Assembly (NCBI GenBank): GCA_001312405.1
Contig: BBDR01000006.1
Coordinates: forward strand, 124,001-188,000
DNA from: Clostridium sp. NkU-1
GTDB taxonomy: Bacteria > Bacillota_A > Clostridia > Lachnospirales > Lachnospiraceae
Direction: 5' to 3'
Length of the DNA stretch: 64,000 nt
The number at the start of each line of letters is the position of its first letter. Within the stretch, counting starts at the first letter, position 1. The translations under genes and the position numbers were made by a program. Below, piece after piece: positions 20,414-30,819 of this stretch. Under the pieces are notes generated by a model that worked only from the letters and a program-made list of their open reading frames with translations, did no database searches and had not been told where the DNA came from.

Positions 20414-21310
20414 ATGGAACTGGATCACAGCATTATGGAAAAAGCGGAGGTGCTGATTGAGGCCCTTCCTTACATACAGCGTTTCAACCGCAAAACCATT
20501 GTGGTAAAATACGGCGGAAGCGCATGGTGGATGAGGATCTGAAAAAGCAGGTCATTCAGGATGTGGTGCTTTTAAAGCTGGTGGGCTTTAAGCCGATCAT
20601 CGTCCATGGCGGAGGAAAGGAAATCAGCAAGTGGGTGGAAAAGTCGGGTATGGAGCCGCATTTTGTCAATGGCCTGCGGGTAACCGATGAACCGACCATG
20701 GAGATCGCAGAGATGGTGCTTAACAGGGTCAACAAAAGCCTGGTGCAGATGGTCAATGAGCTGGGGGTAAAAGCCGTGGGAATCAGCGGAAAGGATGGCA
20801 TGATGCTAAAATGCCGGAAGCGCTATTCAAACGGAGAAGACATTGGGTTCGTGGGAGATATTACAGAGGTGGATCCTCAAATCATATATGATTTATTGGA
20901 AAAAGATTTTCTTCCCATTATCTGCCCTGTGGGTTTTGACGGGAATTATGAGACCTACAATATCAACGCCGATGACGCGGCCTGCGCCATTGCCACGGCC
21001 ATGGAGGCAGAGAAGCTGGCTTTTTTTGACGGATGTTGAGGGCGTTTATAAGGATTTTAAGGATAAAGAATCCCTTATTTCGGAAATGTCCATGGATGAA
21101 GCCCAGGAATTTGTGGAAAGCGGGATGCTGGGAGGAGGAATGCTCCCCAAGCTTCAGAACTGCATTGATGCCATGAAGCAGGGAGTATCCAGGATACATA
21201 TCATGGATGGACGGATTCCTCATTGCCTGCTTTTGGAAATATTTACGAACAGGGGAATCGGTACAGCTATTATAAGTGCGGGAGAGGAGCGGTTTTATCA
21301 TGCTAAGTAA
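20414..21310 (+). CDS. argB: Acetylglutamate kinase
   Basis: Amino-acid kinase fold with KYGGSAM near residue 37, [11 protein letters not shown], and ADDAACAIA. Phosphorylates N-acetylglutamate, the arginine-feedback-controlled step in many bacteria; the N-terminal extension ([20 protein letters not shown]) is the helix typical of arginine-sensitive hexameric forms. Breaks: missing A in GCAATGG (about 20523) and an extra T in a T7 run (about 21025). Its end overlaps argD. Confidence 0.93.
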
Positions 21311-22500
21311 GCAGGAATACATTGAGAAAGCGGAGTCAGAGCTTTATAAGACCTATAACCGTTTTCCTGTTGTTTTTGACCATGGGGACGGTGTCCGCCT
21401 TTATGACACGGATGGAGCGGAGTATCTGGATTTTGGAGCCGGGATCGCCGTAATGGGCCTGGGTTATAATGACCCGGAATTTAATGAAGCCTTAAAGGCA
21501 CAGGTGGATAAGCTTCTTCATACCTCCAATTTATTTTATAATGTCCCGGCTGTGGAGGCGGGAGAGCTGATATTAAAGGTATCCGGCATGGATAAGGTGT
21601 TTTTTTACCAACAGCGGGACCGAAGCGGTGGAAGGCGCTTTAAAGATAGCAAGAAGATACGCTTACAATAAGGATGGCAGCCATGACCACGAAATAATCG
21701 CCATGAAACACTCATTCCACGGCAGAAGCTTTGGCGCTCTTTCCGTAACAGGTAATGACCATTACCAGGAACCGTTTAAGCCTTTGCTTCCGGGAATTAA
21801 ATTTGCTGATTTCAATGATCTGGACAGTGTGAAAGAGCTGGTGAATCATAAGACCTGCGCCATAATCATGGAAACGGTCCAGGGAGAAGGGGGCATCTAC
21901 CCTGCCAATGAGGGATTTTTAAGGGGCGTAAGAGCGCTTTGTGATGACCATGACATGCTGCTGATCCTGGATGAGATCCAGTGCGGTATGGGACGGACCG
22001 GTGAGATGTTCGCCTGGCAGAAATACGGAGTAAAGCCGGATGTAATGACCGTGGCAAAGGCTTTGGGAAACGGCGTTCCTGTGGGAGCGTTCCTGGCAGC
22101 AGGAAAGGCAGCAGCAGCCATGTCTCCAGGTGATCATGGGACCACCTACGGCGGAAATCCCTTTGTAACGGCTGCAGCATTTAAGGTGTTGGAGCTGTTT
22201 GAAAAACGGAAGATCGTAGACCATGTAAAAGAGATGGGAGAGTATCTTGCAAAAAAACCTTAATTTCCTGGCGGACCGGTATCATATCATAACCGGCCGG
22301 AGAGGCACAGGCTGATCCAGGGCCTGGAATTTTCGGTGCCGGTGGCTTCCATTGTGAGCCAGGCTCTGATAGAGCAAAAGCTGGTGCTCATCAGTGCCGG
22401 GGCCAATGTTATCCGATTTGTTCCTCCGTTAGTCATTGAAAAAGAGCATGTGGATGAGATGGTAAAGAAGCTGGAAGAAATATTGAAGCAACATTCTTAA
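21300..22500 (+). CDS. argD: Acetylornithine aminotransferase
   Basis: Class III PLP aminotransferase converting N-acetylglutamate semialdehyde to acetylornithine. ATG 21300 lies inside the last codons of argB. Visible: [19 protein letters not shown] (after correction), [18 protein letters not shown] lysine in [19 protein letters not shown]. Breaks: near 21605 and 21618, extra A in an A7 run (about 22253), and near 22300; the C-terminus ends ...[10 protein letters not shown] at 22500, well past the first apparent stop. Confidence 0.93.
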
Positions 22501-22555
22501 CATTTTTGCCATATTTGTCGAAATATATATAAATAGCACGAAAGGTGTTATGAAT

Positions 22556-22604
22556 AAAAAAAGTAAAGTGATATATTTTCACTAAGAGAGTTTGCTTTTT
22601 TTAT
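22556..22604 (+). terminator. AT-rich terminator-like hairpin after argD
   Basis: AAAAAAAGTAAA (22556-22567) can pair with TTTGCTTTTTTT (22591-22602) around an inner GTGA/TCAC hairpin, ending in a T tract. Probable end of the arg transcript. The rest of the gap to 22765 shows only a small GTTATC/GATAAC inverted repeat (22654-22674). Confidence 0.45.
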
Positions 22605-22765
22605 CATAATCCTTATTCTTACCAGCAGAATTGCTATATTGGTCCTGATATTCGTTATCGAAAGAAAAGATAACCAAAGGAAGAAACATAATGTGGCTTT
22701 CAAAGAAGAGAAATAAGGACGCAGATTTAAAAGGGAAATTACTTTTAAATAATGGAGGGACAAAT

Positions 22766-24839
22766 ATGGCAAAAGAAAAACAAAAGTCAATGAAGAACAA
22801 GATACCTTTTATAAACAGTATACAGTTTAAACTCATTTTGAGATCGGATGGTTTAGTTTGCATTGGTCTGGCGATTATCCTGGTGATGCTGGCGGTAAAA
22901 ATCAGCGATAAAGCATTTGCAGACTTTAAAGAAAATGCAAATAATCAGTTAAGCATTGTTGAAAACTATATTAATGATTTTTATAATAAGCTGGATGAGA
23001 ATATTAATATGATTGCAACAGATCCGGCAATTATTAAAGCAGATGATACGATTACTAGTTATAAGAATTCCAAAACAAAAACTGATATGACACCTTCTAA
23101 GAATGGAGCATTGAACAGGAGATTTTTGAAGTATTTGATCATTATGCTAAAAATCATCCGGAAACAATCTATGTTTATGCCGCAACGGAAAGTGGAGGAT
23201 ATGTTGTATGGCCGGAAAGCAGTATTAATAAAGAATATGATCCTACCACAAGAGAATGGTATCAGGATGCAATAAAAGCAGATGGCAAAATAATAAGAAC
23301 TTCTCCATATATTGATACTGCAACTAATTCTTTAATTACCAGTAATGCGAAAACATTAACCAATAGTCAGGGAAAAGTGATTGGTACAATTGGAATAGAC
23401 GTTTCACAATCCGTTATTAGTGAAATGTTAAGTAAAATGAAAATGGGTAAAACGGGATTTTCCATGATTGTACATAATTCCGGAATTATCATGGCAGATG
23501 GTAATAATGCAAATAATAACTTTAAAAAGCTTGATGAAACAGGTATTAATGGAATAGAAAAAAATCCTTACTGATAAAGATTTGAAAATAAACATTGATA
23601 ATCAGGAATATGTAGGCTTGACAAGAAAAGTGGAAGGCACAGATTGGATATTGGCATCTTTTATGTCAGGAAAGGAATTAAAGGAAAGCTCTAAAAATGT
23701 TATGACATCAGTAGTTTTGATTGGAATTTGTATACTCATAGCAGTAGTTTTACTTATGAGCTTAAGTATAAGAGACATTATTGTTCCATTAAAGAAGCTT
23801 ACAGTTATTGTTGATGATCTCTCACAAGGAAACCTTGATGCTGAAATCAGCATTAAATCAAAGAACGAAATAGGTAGTTTAGCGCGGTCAATGGAAGTTT
23901 TGACTACAAGGCTAAAGACCTATATCGCATATATAAATGAAATCTCCAAATTGCTAGCTCAGATCGGCGACGGAAACCTGAATTTAAGTTTCACCCAGGC
24001 ATATGATGGAGACTTCGCCAAAATTAAGGAGGCACTGCTGCAGGCAACAGATAAGCTGAATAATACACTATTAGAGTGTAACTCCGCAGCAGACCAGGTT
24101 TCTAGCGGTTCGAATCAGGTATCCTTAGGAGCACAACTGCTCGCAGAAGGAACAACGGAACAAGCAAGCAGCACGGAAGAGCTTTCTGCAACGATTGCTG
24201 AAATTTCACAGCAAATCAAGCGTAATGCAGGGAATGCACAGCTTGCAAACACCGAAGCCATATCTGCAGGTGAGGAAGTTAAAAATGGTAATGGCCAAAT
24301 GCAGGAAATGATTGCTGCAATGAATGACATTAATACGAAATCTGCTGAAATCAGTAAAATTATCAAGACAATTGAAGAGATTGCATTCCAAACAAATATC
24401 CTGGCACTTAATGCCGCTGTTGAAGCTGCACGTGCTGGTGAAGCTGGAAAGGGATTTGCTGTTGTTGCCAATGAAGTTAGAAACCTGGCACAAAAATCAG
24501 ATGAAGCAGCAAAAAAATACTACAATCCTTATTGAAGAAACAATACACGCCGTGGAAAACGGTGCCAATATAGCTGACAGCACTGCACAATCAATGGGAA
24601 ATGTTGTTGAAAGTTTCGATAAGATGATTGGTCTTATCAATGAAATCGCACAAGCTTCCAATGAGCAGGCATTTGCTGTTTCACAAGTGACTGCAGGTAT
24701 TGATGAAATCGCAACTGTTGTTCAAACAAACAGTGCAAGTGCCGAAGAAAGTGCTGCAGCCAGCGAAGAACTTAATGGTCAGGCCCAATTATTGAAAGAT
24801 TATATTGGTCAATTTAAGTTAAAAGGGCTTAAATTCTAG
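22766..24839 (+). CDS. Methyl-accepting chemotaxis protein with dCache sensor
   Basis: About 690 aa: TM1 (residues 30-50, [13 protein letters not shown]), an extracellular dCache domain (with [20 protein letters not shown] and GTIGIDVS), TM2 (about 315-335), a HAMP segment, and a cytoplasmic signalling domain with the conserved hairpin [20 protein letters not shown]. It senses a small ligand outside and controls CheA. ATG 22766 follows GGAGGG. Breaks near 23105, 23570 (A7 run) and 24518 (A7 run). No che genes lie nearby. Confidence 0.9.
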
Positions 24840-24858
24840 CATCGGCTTTCATGTATAT

Positions 24859-24901
24859 GCCGGAGCTTTCAGAAGAATTTCTGAAGGCTCCGGCTTTTTG
24901 T
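24859..24901 (+). terminator. Terminator after the chemoreceptor gene
   Basis: GCCGGAGC..TCAG (24859-24872) pairs with CTGA..GCTCCGGC (24881-24894), then TTTTTG. Confidence 0.85.
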
Positions 24902-25022
24902 GTGAGGTATGAAACAGAGATTGATCATGCACTGGATCATAGAAGGAGTAATAAAAACTATGCTAAATGCACAAAAAAATAAAATTTGAAAAAAATAAAA
25001 TGATAATTCTGCATTAAAAATA

Positions 25023-25051
25023 TTGACGAATTATTTTTAATTTAGTATAAT
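25023..25051 (+). promoter_or_regulatory. Promoter of the beta-glucoside operon
   Basis: TTGACG (25023-25028), 17-base spacer, TATAAT (25046-25051). Transcription starting near 25058 would enter RAT site 1 within about 22 bases. Confidence 0.75.
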
Positions 25052-25079
25052 GAGCGAAAAGAGAGAATTATAATTTACT

Positions 25080-25110
25080 GGAAGTGTTACTGTTCGGCAG
25101 GCCTGACAGG
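25080..25110 (+). promoter_or_regulatory. RAT antiterminator site 1
   Basis: The core GTTACTGTTCGGCAGGC matches the ribonucleic antiterminator recognised by BglG/LicT/SacT proteins. It lies before the antiterminator's own gene and ends where the terminator stem begins, the usual arrangement for autoregulation. Confidence 0.8.
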
Positions 25111-25168
25111 ATGATGTAAGATTGCAGATAATGTTTGGCTGCAGTTTTACATGATCTTGGTCTTTTTT
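25109..25168 (+). terminator. RAT-controlled terminator 1
   Basis: GATGATGTAA.ATTGCAG (25111-25128) pairs with CTGCAG..TTACATGATC (25139-25155), followed by T6. Its 5' arm abuts RAT 1, so antiterminator binding should prevent termination before bglG. Confidence 0.75.
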
Positions 25169-25187
25169 ATTTGAGAGGGTGAACCTA

Positions 25188-26022
25188 TTGAATGTAGAAA
25201 AGCGTATCAATAATAATGTGCTGTTGGCGTCAGAAAATGGACAGCAGATGGTTCTGGTGGGGAAAGGCATTGGCTTTCAGGCTTACCCTGGCAATGAGGT
25301 TGATAAAAGCAAGATTGAGAAAACCTTTTATCCCACAAACAACATGACCCACACTCAAATGGCGTCCCTTATGACGGGATGCGGGCAGGAGGAGTTAAAG
25401 GCTGTGTTCAAAATCGTAAATATGGCCAAGGAGACATTTAAAGATTTAAATGACAATATGTTTTTCTCTCTGCTTGATCATTTATCCTTTGCCCTGAAGC
25501 GTCACGAAAATCAGATGGATATCGTAAACCCGTTGGAATGGGAGATAAAGAAGTTCTATTCCAGGGAATACCAGATAGGTATTAAGGCATTGGAAATCAT
25601 AAAGGCTGATTTAGGGACACAGCTTCCTGACAGCGAAGCTGCATTTTTTGCCCTTCACATTGTTAATGCACAGATAGATAGTGTAACGGGTGAGGAGATT
25701 TTTGGAATTACTGAAATGACAAACTCCATATTAAAGCTGGTCAAGTATTTCTATCAGTGTGAGTTTGATGAGGACAGCGTATTTTTTTAACCGTTTTATA
25801 ACTCATGTAAGGTATTATCTGATGAGACGGTTAAAAGGAGAGGAAGTCGCCCCTACAGACGGGGAGATTATTGACTCGGTCCGTAAGGCGGATTCCCAGG
25901 CTTATGAATGTGCAAACAGGATTGCCCAGTATATTTATGAGAGGCAGAGATGGGAAACTTCCGAGACAGAGAAAATGTTCTTAATGCTGCATATTATTAA
26001 TTTAGTAAAAAAAAGTGAATAA
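25188..26022 (+). CDS. BglG/LicT-family transcription antiterminator
   Basis: About 278 aa: N-terminal CAT RNA-binding domain (residues 1-55, RINNNVLLASENGQQMVLVG) and two PRD domains carrying regulatory histidines (first in LLDHLSFALKRHENQ). In this family phosphorylation by HPr and the cognate EIIB tunes RNA binding. TTG 25188 is preferred: AGAGGG lies 8 bases upstream and the family N-terminus aligns there. A T7 run at about 25783-25789 has an extra T; the frame then continues to 26022. Flanked by two RAT sites and followed by the PTS gene. Confidence 0.9.
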
Positions 26023-26026
26023 ATAA

Positions 26027-26057
26027 GGGATTCGTTACAGTTCGGCTGGCAAGACCC
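26027..26057 (+). promoter_or_regulatory. RAT antiterminator site 2
   Basis: CGTTACAGTTCGGCTGGC (26033-26050) in a GGGATT...GACCC context is a second RAT, starting 5 bases after the bglG stop. It controls transcription into the PTS gene. Confidence 0.8.
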
Positions 26058-26105
26058 AAACCTGCCTGACAGTGGATTACCGTCAGGCGGGCTTGGGTCT
26101 TTTGT
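26053..26105 (+). terminator. RAT-controlled terminator 2
   Basis: GACCCAA-CCTGCCTGAC (26053-26070) pairs with GTCAGGCGGGCTTGGGTC (26082-26099), then a T-rich tail. The 5' arm overlaps the end of RAT 2, so the two structures exclude each other. Confidence 0.85.
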
Positions 26106-26360
26106 TATATTATCAGAAGTAAAAACCTTCCGATAATCGGATGGACGGGGCAAAGAACGCCCCTTTTATCAGAATCTGCTTTGCATTTTCTGATAAGTTG
26201 TATTATGTTCTGTTATTTTCTCCGAACTGCGCAGAGGAAGTGCGGTTTCAGAAGGCATCTGGCATTTATAAACGGCAAGGTGCGGCCGTGCTCCGCGGGG
26301 ATTTGGCGGAACTGAGAAACTGCTGTTTTGGCTGTGAAAACGCGTGGCAGCCAGACAGAT
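26106..26360 (+). promoter_or_regulatory. PTS gene leader with tandem hairpins
   Basis: This non-coding stretch holds CCGATAATCGG (26130-26140), a second terminator-like hairpin GGGGC-aaagaac-GCCCC plus T4 (26147-26167), and TTATCAGAA at 26110 and 26166, either of which can pair with TTCTGATAA at 26188-26196. From 26200 to 26360 I see no clear structure or gene. Confidence 0.45.
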
Positions 26361-26410
26361 AGAAACACCCTACGGATATACCTATATGTCCAAAAAGCAT
26401 GGACAATAAT
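26361..26410 (+). repeat. Hairpin repeat copy 1 (before PTS gene)
   Basis: A CCCTACGGATATACCTATATG box followed by the hairpin TGTCCA-aaaagca-TGGACA. The same about 45-bp unit occurs twice more between the PTS and GH1 genes (28317 and 28371). It ends about 40 bases before the PTS start. Confidence 0.75.
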
Positions 26411-26451
26411 ATGGAAAAAAAGCAATATCATGATGTGTAAGGAGGAGAAAC

Positions 26452-28318
26452 ATGGAACGAGAGGAATTAGCAAGAAAAATTATAGAGCATGTAGGCGGGA
26501 TAGGTAATATCAAGTCTCTGTCTCATTGCATGACACGTCTGCGCTTTTTCTTAGTGGATGATAAGAAAGCCAATGAAGGGGAATTAAAGAAGCTTTCCAT
26601 ACTTGGCGTCCAGAAGCAGGGCGGCCAGTACCAGGTTATCGTAGGAAATGACGTATCCAGGGTTTATAAGGAAATCATTAAGCAGTATCCCCAAATTGCC
26701 GGAGGGGAAAATGCCTCAGACAATGATGGAGAGAAGAAAGGGAATATTTTTAATCGTATGCTTGCGACCCTTACTGCCATTCTGGTTGCACCCCTTCCTG
26801 CCATTATAGGCGGTGGTTTGATTTTGGGTATCCGGTATATGTTTACCACACTGAATCTTTTGCCGGGTGACAGTCCGCTTATTTTTCTGCTTACAGTAAT
26901 CGGTAACTCATCCCTTTATTTCTTCCCATTTCTGCTTGCGGTTTCGGCTGCCAAGCGGTTTAACACCAATATTTATATGGCCATGGGAATAGCGGCTGCC
27001 ATGATGGATCCCAATATCATTGCCAGGATCGGGGAAGATCCGGTAAGGCTTTTTGGGGCAGTGCCCATTCCAATGATTAATTATGGAAGCAGTGTTATTC
27101 CGATTATCCTGGCAATCTGGTTTATGAGTAAGGTATATGGCTGGCTGGATGACCATCTGCCGTCCATGATTACCGTTATTTTTGTTCCCGTGCTGACTTT
27201 TTTGATTGTTATTCCAATCAACTTAATTTTAATCGCTCCTCTGGCCACTTACCTGACAACCTATGTATCCAATGGCCTTGAGTGGCTGATCAACTTAAAT
27301 CTTGGAATTGCAGGCTTTGTGATCGGTGCGACCCGCCCGCTCCTGGTATTGGCGGGGCTGCATCATGCCGTCCGGCCTCTTCAGTATATGCAGATAGAAA
27401 CCCTTGGCTATACCACAATTACTCCGGCTACCTTTATATCCACCATGGCACAGGCAACTGCTGCACTTGCTGTTGCAGTACTTGTGAAAGACAGGAAGAA
27501 TAAACAGATTGCAACATCCTCCACCATTTCAGGTTATTTAGGTATTACCGAGCCTGCTTTGTATGGAATTATCTTTAAGTATCGGGCAGCCCTGGTGGGA
27601 TGTATTTTAGGCGGCGGACTTGGAGGCATGGTCAGTACCATGATGGGGGCAAAGGCCTTTTCATCAGGACTGCCCAGTATTTTGACAACTCCGATTTTTA
27701 TGGGGGATAAGCCTTTATCCATTGTTTTCGGCCTGATTGTGATGTTTGTGGCTACATTCGGAATCACTTGGTTTCTTGGGAAAACCGTATTGAAACCGGA
27801 TGAAAACCTGGTCCTTACTGATGGAATTTCAGAAGCCGGAGCAGCAAAGGGAAAACCTGCGCCAGGGCATCTGGTGTTCAGTCCTGTCGGCGGGCAGATC
27901 TGCAAACTGGAGGATATTAATGACGAAACATTTTCCGGCAAATTATTAGGAGAAGGAATCGGAATCATTCCAAATGAGAACCTGATTGTTGCTCCTGCAG
28001 ATGGTACGGTCAATACGGTTTTTCATACTAACCATGCCCTTGGTTTCATTACGGAAGATGGTACGGAGGTGCTTATTCATATCGGCCTTGATACTGTCAA
28101 ACTGGAAGGAAAGTTCTTTACTGCCATATGTAAGGCAGGGGACAAGGCCAAAAAAAGGAGATGCTCTGATTGAGTTTGACAGAGAACAGATTGCAGCGGC
28201 CGGTTATGATACTACGGTCATTGTAGTGATTTCCAATACCCCGGCCTATGAGGGCATTCAGCCTGAATTTGAAGAAGGGACTATTTTTGCAGGTGAAAAG
28301 ATATTAACTGCCAGGTAG
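26452..28318 (+). CDS. PTS beta-glucoside transporter, EIIBCA
   Basis: About 622 aa with domains B-C-A. EIIB (1-85) has the phospho-Cys C26 in SLSHCMTRLRF. EIIC (about 105-455) is polytopic with GITEPALYG. EIIA has the active His (about 543) in EVLIHIGLDTVKLEGK. It imports and phosphorylates aryl- or alkyl-beta-glucosides or cellobiose-type sugars. GGAGGAG precedes ATG 26452. An A-run near 28150 is frameshifted; the corrected KKGDALIEFDREQI continues to 28318. The partner antiterminator and phospho-beta-glucosidase flank it. Confidence 0.93.
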
Positions 28319-28366
28319 AACCACCCTACGGGTATATCTATATGTCCAAAAGCGTGGACAGTAATA
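28317..28366 (+). repeat. Hairpin repeat copy 2 (between PTS and GH1)
   Basis: CACCCTACGGGTATATCTAT followed by the hairpin TGTCCA-aaagcg-TGGACA (28343-28360). It begins within the PTS stop codon. Copy 3 follows at a 51-base offset. Confidence 0.75.
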
Positions 28367-28369
28367 AGG

Positions 28370-28418
28370 AAATGCTCTACGGGTATACCTTTATGTTCCA
28401 AAAGTGTGGACAATATAA
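28370..28418 (+). repeat. Hairpin repeat copy 3 (before GH1)
   Basis: CTCTACGGGTATACCTTTATG then TGTTCCA-aaagtg-TGGACA. It is the most diverged copy, yet the hairpin arms are kept apart from one inserted base. It ends just before the GH1 RBS (AAAAGGAG). Confidence 0.7.
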
Positions 28419-28436
28419 AAGAAAAGGAGAAAAGAT

Positions 28437-29905
<1,469 letters not shown>

Positions 29906-29926
29906 GAAAAAGGGGAGTGTTTTAAT

Positions 29927-30631
29927 ATGCAATTAATTATTTCAAAAGACTATGAAGCCATGAGCCGTATGGCTCTTACCCATGTACAAGCTCATATGTA
30001 TACAGGGGATAACCGAAGAGTCAATCTTTCCATTACAGCAGGAAAGACCCCAGAACGGCTGTATGAGCTGCTTACAGAGGAGTATAAGGGAAATCCCTGT
30101 TTTAAACATGTTCACTTCTATAATTTTGACGAGATACCGAGAGAGGGGGAAGAAACCGGTGTTACCATGAATGATTTAAACCGAATGTTTTTTGAACCCG
30201 CTCAGGTACCCGGGGAGCTGATCCATGCTTTGGATTCAAAGAACTGGAAGAATTATGACGGGAAGCTTAAAGAAGATGGCGGATTAGATATGCTCATTAT
30301 GGGCCTTGGTACCGATGGACATTTCTGTGGAAATCTTGCAGGTACCGTGGAACATTTCGGCATGGAGACCCGGCTGGTAGCGAAAGAGAACTATCCGATC
30401 TCATATTTTGAAAGAGAAACCAGTCCGGACCATTACGTGACGTTGGGCCCAAAACCGTAATGAATGCCCGGCATCTTATCATGATCATTAATGGAAGCCA
30501 CAAAGCAGAGATCGCAAAAAAAAGCCTTGTTCGGACCGGTTATGCCGGAGGTTCCTGCCAGTGTGTTCCAGCTGCATCCCAATTATACGGTCATTATGGA
30601 CGAAGAGGCTGCTTCCCTGCTGGATAGATAA
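29927..30631 (+). CDS. NagB/6-phosphogluconolactonase-superfamily sugar-phosphate isomerase
   Basis: About 234 aa. N-terminal SITAGKTPERLYEL, HFYNFDEIP and the catalytic-loop motif MGLGTDGHFCGNLAGT identify the glucosamine-6-phosphate deaminase / phosphogluconolactonase fold. The loop differs from true NagB (GxNGHIxFNEP), so deaminase activity is uncertain; it may act on an aglycone or sugar phosphate released by the GH1 enzyme. Breaks near 30455 and 30520 (A7 run); corrected end ...YTVIMDEEAASLLDR at 30631. Confidence 0.8.
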
Positions 30632-30698
30632 AGCAGAGGAAGGGGAGAATGAATCCGATTTGTATTATAATATAATTTAAAGTTATAAAATATCATCT

Positions 30699-30752
30699 CA
30701 AGCTTGTTCCGGAGTCTCATTATGAGCATCCGGAATAAGCTCTTTTTTATGG
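30699..30752 (+). terminator. Terminator of the beta-glucoside operon
   Basis: AGCTTGTTCCGGA (30702-30714) pairs with TCCGGAATAAGCT (30730-30742), followed by CTTTTTT. Confidence 0.8.
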
Positions 30753-30819
30753 TTCTATAAAACGATTCCCTTAACCAGGTATCTGCTTTATGACGCCGTA
30801 TTCCCAATCACCCCTGTAC

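Noticed and set aside
22501..22765. Cyclic-di-GMP riboswitch before the chemoreceptor
   Set aside because: No GEMM core sequence is present; the gap is AT-rich with only small inverted repeats.
26141..26362. 73-codon frame in the PTS leader
   Set aside because: No RBS, no similarity, and it covers terminator-like hairpins.
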